Source: Acidobacteriota bacterium
GTDB lineage: Bacteria > Acidobacteriota > Terriglobia > Acidiferrales > UBA7541
Assembly (NCBI GenBank): GCA_003166795.1
Contig: PMUS01000062.1
Coordinates: forward strand, 34,973 to 84,130
Length of the DNA stretch: 49,158 nucleotides
Direction of reading: 5' to 3'
The notes under the pieces are model-generated. The model was given only the letters and a program-made list of their open reading frames with translations. It was not told the origin of the DNA and made no database searches. Positions 28,071 through 36,188 of this stretch are shown one piece after another (position 1 is the stretch's first letter; each line of letters begins with the position of its first letter). The position numbers and the translations under genes were made by a program.

Positions 28071-30128
28071 ATGCCTATCCCGACACTCGCGGAAAAACTG
28101 GAGTGGCTGAAACCCGCGCCGGCCACGCCGTACGAAATTGAATGCGCCGCCAAGGTTCCGCAGGGCGACTACGAAATCGGAGTGCAGGTCACCAACGACA
28201 TCCTGGATGAAGCCATGGAAGTATTTGTGCGCTCCTCGCGCAGCTATTTCGGCGTCTCCGGCGACTCGATGGTCGCCATCTTTACGGCAAACGGTGACCT
28301 GATCAACGCGTCGTGCGGCACCTACCTGCACGCGATCATCCAGCCGATCATCATCAAGTTCATTCAAAAGTATTACCAACAGAACCCCGGAATTAAGGAC
28401 GGAGACATCTGGTACACCAACGACGCGCTCTACGGCGGCATTCACAATCCCGATCAAGTCGCGCTGATGCCGATATTTCACAAGGGCAAGCTGCTGGCGT
28501 GGGGTTCCGCCGCGCTGCACACCACGGAAACCGGAGCGATCGAGCCGGGGGGGATGCCCGTGAGCGCGAAATCGCGCTTCGAAGAAGGCCTTAACCTGCC
28601 GCCCATGAAGATCGCGGAGAATTTCGAGATCCGCAACGACTTCCTGGAAATGTATTCCGCGTACGGGATGCGGGCGCCGGCCATGTTCATTTCGGACCTG
28701 CGCGCGCGCTGTACCACCGCGGACCGGGTTCGCGTGAGGGTGCTTGAGCTCGCGGAAAAGCGCGGGCCGGAGTTCGTCACCGGCCTGTTCCGCAAAATGT
28801 CCGACACCGCAGAGGCCGGAGCGCGGAAGAAGATTCGCGATCTCCCCGACGGAAAATTTCGCTCGATCGCTTTCAACGATGCGATCGGCATGACGCCCGC
28901 CCTGGTGCGCTCCTGTTATCTCACCCTGACGAAGAAGGGCGACCGAATCACCTTCGATTTCCACGGAACGTCGCCCGAGAATCCGTCGTCGTACAACGTG
29001 CACCCGCAAGCCGTCGTCGGCCACGTCGCGAATTTCATGTACGAATACATGTTCCACGATCTTCCCATTTGCAGCTCGACGTTCGCGCCGATTGATTTCA
29101 TTTTCCCCGAGGGCAGCATCATGTACCCCGACAAAATGGCGGCGACGAGTTGCTGCGTCTACATCGCCATGCAGACTCGCAACGCCACCCAGAACGCCTT
29201 CGCGAAAATGATTTTTTCCAATGGCGCGCTCTGGCGGCAGGTCGCCGCGCCTCCCGGCAGCCAGCACACGGCGCAGATTTGCGCGGGCCTGTCACAGTGG
29301 AAGCTTGCGTATTCGGACGTGCTGTCATTCGCATTGAACACCATGGGCCAGGGCGGCCGGTCCGCCGCGGACGGTATGGATTCCTACGGCTTCGCGTGGT
29401 GCGCTTTCGGCCGCGCGCCCGATTCCGAGCAGGTCGAAAGCGAGCTGCCCGTGACCGTCACGCTATCCCAGCACTGGAAGGATTCCAGCGGCCCAGGATT
29501 TCATCGCGGAGGATCGGGCGGTGTGCAGCACTGGATGGTCCACAAGGTTCCCGAAGTTATTTCCATGTGCATGGGCAACGGCAGCAAGGTGCCTCTTGGC
29601 CAGCCGCTCTTTGGCGGATACGCGTCCTCGCCGATTCCCGGCATCAGCATCCGCCATTCCGATTTGATGAAGCAAATGGCTGATGGAAATCCGCAACTCT
29701 CGCTCGACAATCGCGACATTCTCGAGCGCCAGTCCGTCCATGGTGACTGGAACTACGAACTGGTTGCGCGGACGCCCAAACCGTATGAGGAGGGCGATCT
29801 TCTTTTCGGATTCAGCGGCGGCGGACCCGGTTATGGAGATCCGCTCGAACGCGAGCCCAGCGAGGTTCTCGATGACCTTCGCAAGCAGATCATCTCGGAA
29901 TGGACCGCGCGAAATATCTACCGGATTGCATACGATCCCGAGCGCCGAAAGCTCGACGCCGAAAAAACGAAGCAGCTCCGGGACGAGGAAAGGCGCGCGC
30001 GGCTTGCTCGCGGGAAGTCTTTCAGCGAATTCGAAAAGGAATGGAATAAACTGAGCCCGCCGAAAGAAATCCTGCAGTGGTACGGCTCATGGCCAGACGC
30101 CAAACCTACCGGGCCAATTATCCGATAG
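28071..30128 (+). CDS. Aryl-ketone carboxylase-like subunit, HyuB family
   Basis: A 685-aa hydantoinase B/oxoprolinase-type subunit (about 75 kDa). Family stretches include FGVSGDSMVAIF, SCGTYLHAI, DIWYTNDALYGGIHNPDQV and a glycine-rich FSGGGPGYGDPLERE near the C-terminus. In acetone and acetophenone carboxylases the HyuB-like subunit carries the substrate carboxylation site. AAGGAGAG stands just before ATG 28071. The last 60 residues are charged and helical. Confidence 0.85.
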   Translation: MPIPTLAEKLEWLKPAPATPYEIECAAKVPQGDYEIGVQVTNDILDEAMEVFVRSSRSYFGVSGDSMVAIFTANGDLINASCGTYLHAIIQPIIIKFIQKYYQQNPGIKDGDIWYTNDALYGGIHNPDQVALMPIFHKGKLLAWGSAALHTTETGAIEPGGMPVSAKSRFEEGLNLPPMKIAENFEIRNDFLEMYSAYGMRAPAMFISDLRARCTTADRVRVRVLELAEKRGPEFVTGLFRKMSDTAEAGARKKIRDLPDGKFRSIAFNDAIGMTPALVRSCYLTLTKKGDRITFDFHGTSPENPSSYNVHPQAVVGHVANFMYEYMFHDLPICSSTFAPIDFIFPEGSIMYPDKMAATSCCVYIAMQTRNATQNAFAKMIFSNGALWRQVAAPPGSQHTAQICAGLSQWKLAYSDVLSFALNTMGQGGRSAADGMDSYGFAWCAFGRAPDSEQVESELPVTVTLSQHWKDSSGPGFHRGGSGGVQHWMVHKVPEVISMCMGNGSKVPLGQPLFGGYASSPIPGISIRHSDLMKQMADGNPQLSLDNRDILERQSVHGDWNYELVARTPKPYEEGDLLFGFSGGGPGYGDPLEREPSEVLDDLRKQIISEWTARNIYRIAYDPERRKLDAEKTKQLRDEERRARLARGKSFSEFEKEWNKLSPPKEILQWYGSWPDAKPTGPIIR

Positions 30129-30134
30129 CCGGAA

Positions 30135-31136
30135 ATGCCTGAGACGCCAACTCCTCGCCAGTTGGTCCAGGGATTGTTGCAGGGGACCGCGCCGCCGCGT
30201 CCGCTTTACTTGCCGATCGTGTTCTCTCACGGAGCGCGCGTCGAAAACGTGCCGCTTCCGGCGTTTCTCACCAATCCGACAAAAATCTCGAACGCACTCC
30301 GGCAAATACGGGGCCGCCTGCGCGCCGATGGCGTCACGTGTTACTTCGATCCGCTGCTCGAATCGGAGGCCTTGGGCGGCGCCGTGCGATGGGAAGCGGA
30401 AGATCGCCCTCCATCACTTCACTGGCCGCGACCCGCGGCGGTGGGCCATTTGCCCGATGGGCTTCGCCCACCTGAGGAAGCGGCGAAGAGCGGACGGGTT
30501 GGCGTCGCGGTCGAAGTGATCCGCCGGCTCAAGACCGTGCTGCGAGACGATTGCCTTCTCATGGCGGGCATCAGCGGCCCATTCACACTCGCCGCGCTGC
30601 TCACCCAACTGGAGAGCAACGACGTGCTGCGCGCGCCGGGAATTTCTTCGGCTATCGATCTCGCGAGCGCAGCGATCTCGGCCGTCGCCAAGGCATTGCT
30701 GGAAGCGGGAGCTGGAGTAATCTTCATCCGCGAGGAAGCGCTGCCTCCGCTTTCGGCTGAAGATGCATCGGGCTGGGCCTCGCGACTCGCTACCACGATC
30801 AACATCATTCGGTTTTATCAGGCGCTCCCGGTCCTGTTGCTGCCCGGTGGAAGCGCGGCCGCCGCAAATCACGAAGCGATCGTGCAGCGACATTGGGAAT
30901 GCGTGGTCTGTCCGGTGCTCGACGCCTCAGCGCGCGAGCTGCCTTCTGGTTTTGGCGTCGCTCTGCCGCTGGAGGCGTTCGAGCCCGGAGATTCCGGCGG
31001 CGCGAAGCTTGAGGAGAGCATTCGTCAAATCGTGTCGGGTCCGCGGACGGCAGTCGTGACTACTGCGGGCGACGTTCCGGCCGCTGCGGACATGGAGCGC
31101 CTGAACAAAGTATGGGAAAATATACGATTGCGATGA
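30135..31136 (+). CDS. Uroporphyrinogen-decarboxylase-like protein, fifth gene of carboxylase set
   Basis: A 333-aa protein with a weak URO-D/MetE-like barrel character (GISGPFTLAALLTQLE, GAGVIFIREEALPP, LPGGSAAAANHEAIV). It lacks the arginine-rich N-terminus of true HemE, so it is not a haem enzyme. Its size (about 35 kDa) and its position as fifth gene match the 34-kDa fifth subunit of acetophenone carboxylase; I rely on size and order, not on demonstrated homology. It starts six bases after the HyuB-like gene and overlaps the next start as ATGA. Confidence 0.65.
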   Translation: MPETPTPRQLVQGLLQGTAPPRPLYLPIVFSHGARVENVPLPAFLTNPTKISNALRQIRGRLRADGVTCYFDPLLESEALGGAVRWEAEDRPPSLHWPRPAAVGHLPDGLRPPEEAAKSGRVGVAVEVIRRLKTVLRDDCLLMAGISGPFTLAALLTQLESNDVLRAPGISSAIDLASAAISAVAKALLEAGAGVIFIREEALPPLSAEDASGWASRLATTINIIRFYQALPVLLLPGGSAAAANHEAIVQRHWECVVCPVLDASARELPSGFGVALPLEAFEPGDSGGAKLEESIRQIVSGPRTAVVTTAGDVPAAADMERLNKVWENIRLR

Positions 31137-33016
31137 GCGATCCGAAACATCCAGCGGGGCGAGGCACCGCCGAAGCAGGCGTGCGCCAGGTGCGTATGCG
31201 GACTTCTGGCGCGTCGCTCGAGCGCCTTCCCGGCGGCATACTTCTTGTCAAACCGGAGGAAGCGCTTCGTGCTTATCCCAAGGTTCTGACCGACCGTTTG
31301 ATCCACTGGGCGAAACTCTCTCCCGGGAAAACCTGCATAGCGAAGCGCGGCTCGGACGGAGAATGGCGGCGGCTGACTTACGCGCAGGTGTTGCGGTCGG
31401 TTGAAAGCATTGGCCAAGCGCTGCTCGACCGCGGACTCTCGGCCGACCGGCCCGTGGCGATTCTCTCGGAAAACGATCTGGAACATTTCCTGCTCACTCT
31501 TGCCGGCCAGCACGTCGGAATTCCCACGGGGCCTCTTTCCCCAGCCTATTCGCTCGTCTCCAAGGATTTCGGCAAGCTGCGCCACACCTTGAAAATCCTG
31601 ACGCCGGGACTGGTTTTCGCTTCAGACGGTATTCGATACGCCCCGGCGATCGAAGCCGCGGTCGGCGAACACGTCGAGGTCGTCACCACGACCGCGCCAC
31701 CGGACCGCCGCAAGGCAGGCGCCTTCGCCGATCTGCTGGAGACGACTCCAACGCCGGGCGTCGCTGCCGCTCACGAGAAAATCGTTCCCGACGGCGTGGC
31801 CAAATTTCTTTTCACATCCGGATCCACGGCCATGCCTAAAGCGGTGGTGAATACTCACCGCATGATCTGCAGCAACCAGCAGATGATCGCTCAGATATTC
31901 GGTTTTCTCGAGGACGATCCCCCGGTGATCGTGGACTGGCTGCCCTGGAATCACACTTTCGGCGGAAACCACGACGTTGGAATTGCGCTATATAACGGCG
32001 GGACCTTTTACATTGATGACGGCCGGCCCGGTCCCGGTTCGATGGAGAGGACGGTTCGCAACCTGCGCGAAATCTCCACGACCGTATATTTCAACGTCCC
32101 CAAGGGCTACGAAGATTTGCTGCCATTCTTGCGCGCGGATCGCGCCCTTCGGGAAAATTTCTTTCGCCGCCTTGGCCTGATGTTTTATGCCGGTGCGGGC
32201 CTGTCGCAGCCCGTATGGGATGCGTACCGCGAGCTGGCGTTTGAAACTTGCGGCGAGCGTATCATCATGGCGACTGGCCTGGGCTCGACGGAGACGTCCC
32301 CAATGGCGATGCAAACGACGTGGGAAACCGACCGCGCGGGCACGATCGGGATTCCTGTGCCCGGCGTGGAATTGAAAATCGTGCCTAGCGGAAGCAAGCT
32401 CGAGGCGCGGGTGCGCGGTCCCAACATCACTCCGGGATACTGGCGGCAGGATGAATTGACGCAAAAGGTTTTCGACGCCGAAGGCTTCTACTCGTTCGGA
32501 GACGCGGTACTGATGATTGACCCGAACGACATCAACAAGGGGCTGCTATTCGATGGACGCCTCACTGAAGACTTTAAGCTTGGCAATGGCACGTGGGTGA
32601 GCGTCGGCCCGCTCCGGGCCCGGATCATCGCGCGCTGCGCACCCTTCGTCCGCGACGTCGTGCTTGCCGGTCTCGATCGCGATTATATCGCCGCGCTAAT
32701 TTTCCCCGATGTGGACGCGTGCCGCACTCTCTGCCCTGAGCTGCCGCCGGACGCGACCGCCGAAATCCTGGCGCATCCCGCAGTGCGCGCGCGATTCCAG
32801 TCGCTGCTCACGAGTCTTGCGGCGGAATCCACGGGCAGCTCGAATCGAGTGACGCGCGCTGTGCTCCTGGGGGAACCGCCGTCGCTCGATGCCGGCGAAA
32901 TCACCGACAAAGGCTCGTTCAATCAACGAGCGGTGCTCGACCGCCGCGCCGCGCTGGTCGAGCAACTCTACCTCGAAGATCCGCCGCCCGTAATCCTGCA
33001 GATTCACCGGAAATAG
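31133..33016 (+). CDS. Acyl-CoA ligase, feruloyl-CoA synthase-like
   Basis: A 627-aa adenylate-forming enzyme that activates an aryl carboxylic acid with CoA and ATP. The AMP-binding motif TSGSTAMPKAV is at about 228-238, followed by LPWNHTFGG, GLGSTETSP and the hinge FDGRLTEDFKLGNG, which is typical of feruloyl-CoA synthases. ATG 31133 overlaps the upstream stop as ATGA, so I prefer it to ATG 31112. In acetophenone degradation the carboxylase genes are followed by a benzoylacetate-CoA ligase; here the ligase could act on an aroylacetate such as vanilloylacetate (inference). Confidence 0.85.
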   Translation: MSDPKHPAGRGTAEAGVRQVRMRTSGASLERLPGGILLVKPEEALRAYPKVLTDRLIHWAKLSPGKTCIAKRGSDGEWRRLTYAQVLRSVESIGQALLDRGLSADRPVAILSENDLEHFLLTLAGQHVGIPTGPLSPAYSLVSKDFGKLRHTLKILTPGLVFASDGIRYAPAIEAAVGEHVEVVTTTAPPDRRKAGAFADLLETTPTPGVAAAHEKIVPDGVAKFLFTSGSTAMPKAVVNTHRMICSNQQMIAQIFGFLEDDPPVIVDWLPWNHTFGGNHDVGIALYNGGTFYIDDGRPGPGSMERTVRNLREISTTVYFNVPKGYEDLLPFLRADRALRENFFRRLGLMFYAGAGLSQPVWDAYRELAFETCGERIIMATGLGSTETSPMAMQTTWETDRAGTIGIPVPGVELKIVPSGSKLEARVRGPNITPGYWRQDELTQKVFDAEGFYSFGDAVLMIDPNDINKGLLFDGRLTEDFKLGNGTWVSVGPLRARIIARCAPFVRDVVLAGLDRDYIAALIFPDVDACRTLCPELPPDATAEILAHPAVRARFQSLLTSLAAESTGSSNRVTRAVLLGEPPSLDAGEITDKGSFNQRAVLDRRAALVEQLYLEDPPPVILQIHRK

Positions 33017-33033
33017 TCCGGCCGCATAATCGC

Positions 33034-33990
33034 CTAGCGCCGAGCGAAATAAAGCAGCAACGCAAAAATGATCAGCGGTAGCAGAATCATCGCAGCGTAC
33101 AGCGCGATTCTTCGTGACACAGCCATCCCTGGCTTCTTCCAGTTTTGCAGTTCGGGGCGTTCGGCGACGCCGACCTGGTCGAGATGCTCGAGATCGAACG
33201 CGAAATCGTGGGCATTGGCGTAGCGATTCTGAGGTTCCCGTTCGAGCGCCCGATAGATCACTTCCTGCAGCTGAGGCGATATGGAGCGGTCGATTTCGCG
33301 CGGCGGGACGGGGTACCTCAGGAGGCGGTCGTTCATGATGGCATAAGCGTTGGCCCCTGTGAACGGGGCCCGTCCGGTCACCATCTCGTAAAGCATCACC
33401 CCGAGTGCGTAGAGGTCGCTGCGGCCATCGCCGCGCTTTCCCGTCACCTGTTCCGGAGAAATGTACTCAGGTGAACTGGTGAATTGAGAGATATTTGCGA
33501 ACGTTATCCGCGCCGCGCCAGTTTGCCCCGCGAGGCCGAAGTCCACAAGCTTGATGTGATCCTCGGAATCAACCATCACGTGTTCCGGTTTGAGGTCGCG
33601 GTGCACGATCCCATGGTTGTGGATATAGCCCAAAGCCTGGCAGATGCCGAGTGCGATCTTGACGGCCCGCTCGGGCGGCAGCTTTTTCTCCTCGCTGAGA
33701 ATCTGACTGAGCAGCTTGCCTTCGGCCCACTCCGTCACCATGTAGTTCTGCGAGCGGTGATTGTCGGCGAACACCTTCATGATGCCCGGGTGATCGAAAT
33801 GTTTGCCGATCTCCTGCTCGCGCTGAAAGCGCTGGGCGAAGATCTGGTCGCCGTCCATCTCCGGGTGGGGAAGCTTAATCGCTACCGTTCGTCCTGACTG
33901 GAGGTCGGTCGCGCGGTAAACCGTGGCCACACGGCTGCGGGAAACGATACTTTCAATCCTGTAGTGATCGAGTTGGTCGCCGGGTTTAAT
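33034..33990 (-). CDS. Ser/Thr kinase with C-terminal membrane anchor, probable ATT start
   Basis: A kinase of 318 aa if started at ATT 33990. The conserved N-terminal region PGDQLDHYRIESIVS is encoded only upstream of the first GTG (33930). In that stretch the frame holds no ATG, GTG or TTG before a TAA, but ATT 33990 has AAGGA six bases upstream. Numbered from there: Lys39 in VAIKLP, HRDLKPEH with Asp132, DFG at 150-152 and SPEYISPEQ. The glycine loop is degenerate (SRSRVATVY), and the catalytic-loop Asn is His. The C-terminus is one membrane helix (ALYAAMILLPLIIFALLLYF). It is the last gene of a TPR-antiporter-kinase unit. Confidence 0.85.
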   Translation of the reverse strand: MKPGDQLDHYRIESIVSRSRVATVYRATDLQSGRTVAIKLPHPEMDGDQIFAQRFQREQEIGKHFDHPGIMKVFADNHRSQNYMVTEWAEGKLLSQILSEEKKLPPERAVKIALGICQALGYIHNHGIVHRDLKPEHVMVDSEDHIKLVDFGLAGQTGAARITFANISQFTSSPEYISPEQVTGKRGDGRSDLYALGVMLYEMVTGRAPFTGANAYAIMNDRLLRYPVPPREIDRSISPQLQEVIYRALEREPQNRYANAHDFAFDLEHLDQVGVAERPELQNWKKPGMAVSRRIALYAAMILLPLIIFALLLYFARR

Positions 33991-34027
33991 TTCGAATCCT
34001 TATTCGCGGGGCCGCCGCGTCTCAACG

Positions 34028-35479
34028 TTACGAGGTGAAGCCAGATGCTGCATCGTTGGCCTCAAAAGCAAGCAGGCTCGTTCCGCTAGGCGTCATTACG
34101 CTGAAGCTGGATTGACCGGGCGGACTCCCGCTTCCAGGGGGCCCGACGCGCAGGGAAGCGGATGCCTGTCCGTTGATTGCGGGCATCTTCGGCTTTGGGT
34201 CTTCGATCCCCTCTTCGAAATCCTGCTGCGACTTCAGGTCAAACGCCCCACGCAGGGCGAGCGGCGTCAGCAGCGTCGTCAGCAGAACGACTGTGACCAT
34301 CACTGCCACTTCGGTTCGCCCGAAAATTCCCGTCGCGGCTCCCATCGCCGTGACGATCAGGCCGACCTCACCACGCGACATCATGCCGCAGCCGATTCGT
34401 AGACTGCGCACCCAATCCAACCCGGAGGCGAGCGCTGCAAAGCCGCAGCCGACTACTTTGCCGACCACCGCGACCAAGAGTATGAGCAGCATCAACGTCC
34501 AGTGTCCAGAGAGAGCGCGATAGTCGCTCGAAAGACCGATTGAGACGAAGAAGAGGGGAATCAGAAGTCCGTGGCCCATCGCATAAAAGCTCCGCTCCAC
34601 ATCCGCCTTGAACTGCGACCCGGCGAATACGTATCCCAGCAGGTAGGCGCCGGTAATGCCGGCCACGCTGCCGAGCCACTCGGCCGAAATTGCGTAGACC
34701 ATCACCAGTCCGAGCACGCAGGCAGGGACTGCCTCCGTGGCCGTGAGCTTGCGCATCTGGAGAATCAGCGGATCGAGCCAGCGCTTGGCCAACGCGTACC
34801 CGGCGACGAAAAACAATGCAACGCAAACGCTGAGCATCGTCATCTGGATAACCAGCGGATGGGCAGCCGCCGGAGCAACGCGCTCCTGCAGCCAGGCGCT
34901 GGCCATCGGCGCCAGTCCAAATGCCTGCCCCTTCACTGCGGTCGACGCTGCGAGCAACGCGAGAACAAAGAGACCCATGACGTCGTCAATGACAGCGGCA
35001 CCTAAAATGATGGTGCCCTCCGTCGAGGCCATGCGGCCGGCGTCCATTAGCGTGCGCGCGGAAATGGAGACGCTGGTGGCGGTCAGCGCGCCACCCATGA
35101 AACATGCTGTCTTCCACGAAAGGCCGAGGAGATGTCCGATTCCAGCGCCCAAAAAGAACGGCCAGATGACGCCGGAGAGCGCCACCACAAATGCCGTCAC
35201 GCTCGCTTCCTTCATGCGGTCAATGTCGGTTTCAACTCCAGCGATGAACATCAACACCAATGCGCCGATTTGAGCAAGAAGGAGCAGCGCCCCGGTTGCC
35301 TGGCCGCCTTCAAATAGCCGCCAGTGCAGCAAGTTGATGGCGCCCGGTCCGAGCCCGACGCCGACCAGAAGTTCACCAAGAATCGGTGGAATACCGAACC
35401 GGCTGCATAGAGAGCCTGCCAATTTACAAGCGGGGATCAGGACGGCGATCAACAGCGCGAGCTGCAGGGCCGATGACAT
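34028..35479 (-). CDS. CPA2 family monovalent cation:proton antiporter
   Basis: A 483-aa inner-membrane antiporter of the Kef/NapA type with about 12-13 hydrophobic segments. Transport signatures are the paired aspartates Asp165-Asp166 in GAAVIDDVMGL and the crossing helix ALTATSVSISARTL. There is no NAD-binding RCK (TrkA-N) domain; the last 70 residues are polar and Ser/Gly/Pro-rich. It would exchange Na+ or K+ for protons. It starts two bases after the TPR protein gene and precedes the kinase by 37 bases. Confidence 0.9.
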   Translation of the reverse strand: MSSALQLALLIAVLIPACKLAGSLCSRFGIPPILGELLVGVGLGPGAINLLHWRLFEGGQATGALLLLAQIGALVLMFIAGVETDIDRMKEASVTAFVVALSGVIWPFFLGAGIGHLLGLSWKTACFMGGALTATSVSISARTLMDAGRMASTEGTIILGAAVIDDVMGLFVLALLAASTAVKGQAFGLAPMASAWLQERVAPAAAHPLVIQMTMLSVCVALFFVAGYALAKRWLDPLILQMRKLTATEAVPACVLGLVMVYAISAEWLGSVAGITGAYLLGYVFAGSQFKADVERSFYAMGHGLLIPLFFVSIGLSSDYRALSGHWTLMLLILLVAVVGKVVGCGFAALASGLDWVRSLRIGCGMMSRGEVGLIVTAMGAATGIFGRTEVAVMVTVVLLTTLLTPLALRGAFDLKSQQDFEEGIEDPKPKMPAINGQASASLRVGPPGSGSPPGQSSFSVMTPSGTSLLAFEANDAASGFTS

Positions 35480-35481
35480 TG

Positions 35482-36078
35482 CTAGACGATGTCCACCGTG
35501 GCCAGAGCGTCGGCTTTATTCCGGTTCCTATTCCAGAACCGCCGGACGCGAGCGATCGAGAACCAGGGAGTTCTGTAGCCGTCGCGCTCGACTCCCTCCC
35601 GCAGCATGGTCCGCAATGTGGTCGCCTGGCGGCGCGCCATTTCCGCCTGCGCCATATTCTGCGCGAGCGTGGCCGCATAGCGCGTATGATCCTGAGCCTT
35701 CGTGCAGACCCGGAGCCGCATCCACAGCTCGCCCATCTTCATGTGGGCGATGAAGCTATTTGGATCAAGAGCGACTGCCTCGCCAAGCTCTTCCATCGCT
35801 TGTTGTACATCCAGATTCACGGAGAGTGCCATTCCTAGCACCACGCGCAAGTTCGCATCTTTGGGGTGCAACGCGACGCACTCGCGCAATTGCTTCACGA
35901 TCTCGGCCTTCTCTTCCTTCGCGAGCACGAGCGGATCGGCGAACATGCGCAGTAGCATGCCGTGTGTATGCGCGGGGACACCTACAAGAGAAAGCGGCGC
36001 GGGCATGGCAGGCGCGGGCTGTACTTCCGCGGAATTCTGATTTGCCCGCACGATGTTGGTTTCAGTTGTCTTGTTCAT
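35482..36078 (-). CDS. TPR-like protein of unknown function
   Basis: A 198-aa protein not recognised beyond helical repeats: residues about 60-115 form one or two TPR-like units (ECVALHPKDANLRVVLGMAL, ELGEAVALDPNSFIAHMKMGEL). No signal peptide; the first 30 residues are polar and Ala/Pro-rich. It is two bases upstream of the antiporter gene, so the two are co-translated, and a role in antiporter assembly or regulation is possible but unproven. Confidence 0.7.
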   Translation of the reverse strand: MNKTTETNIVRANQNSAEVQPAPAMPAPLSLVGVPAHTHGMLLRMFADPLVLAKEEKAEIVKQLRECVALHPKDANLRVVLGMALSVNLDVQQAMEELGEAVALDPNSFIAHMKMGELWMRLRVCTKAQDHTRYAATLAQNMAQAEMARRQATTLRTMLREGVERDGYRTPWFSIARVRRFWNRNRNKADALATVDIV

Positions 36079-36129
36079 GTTCGTAATGGCGCCGGACTGG
36101 TTGCGCTATGGAACTGCCCCTGAGAACAC

Positions 36130-36165
36130 GATGGCAAGGCGCCCCGAATCTCGCGCCTTGCCATC
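36130..36165 (-). terminator. Strong hairpin downstream of amt
   Basis: Perfect 13-bp inverted repeat GATGGCAAGGCGC and GCGCCTTGCCATC with a 10-base loop, 24 bases after the amt stop and before the TPR gene. There is no clean T run, so it may terminate or attenuate read-through. Confidence 0.6.
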
Positions 36166-36188
36166 ATGGTTTCCATAACTGAACCGAG

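Noticed and set aside
23536-30128. Calling the HyuA/HyuB genes a hydantoinase or 5-oxoprolinase
   Set aside because: Two HyuA-like subunits, a zinc-cysteine small subunit and a following aryl-CoA ligase are the acetophenone-carboxylase arrangement. Hydantoinase remains possible for single subunits viewed alone.
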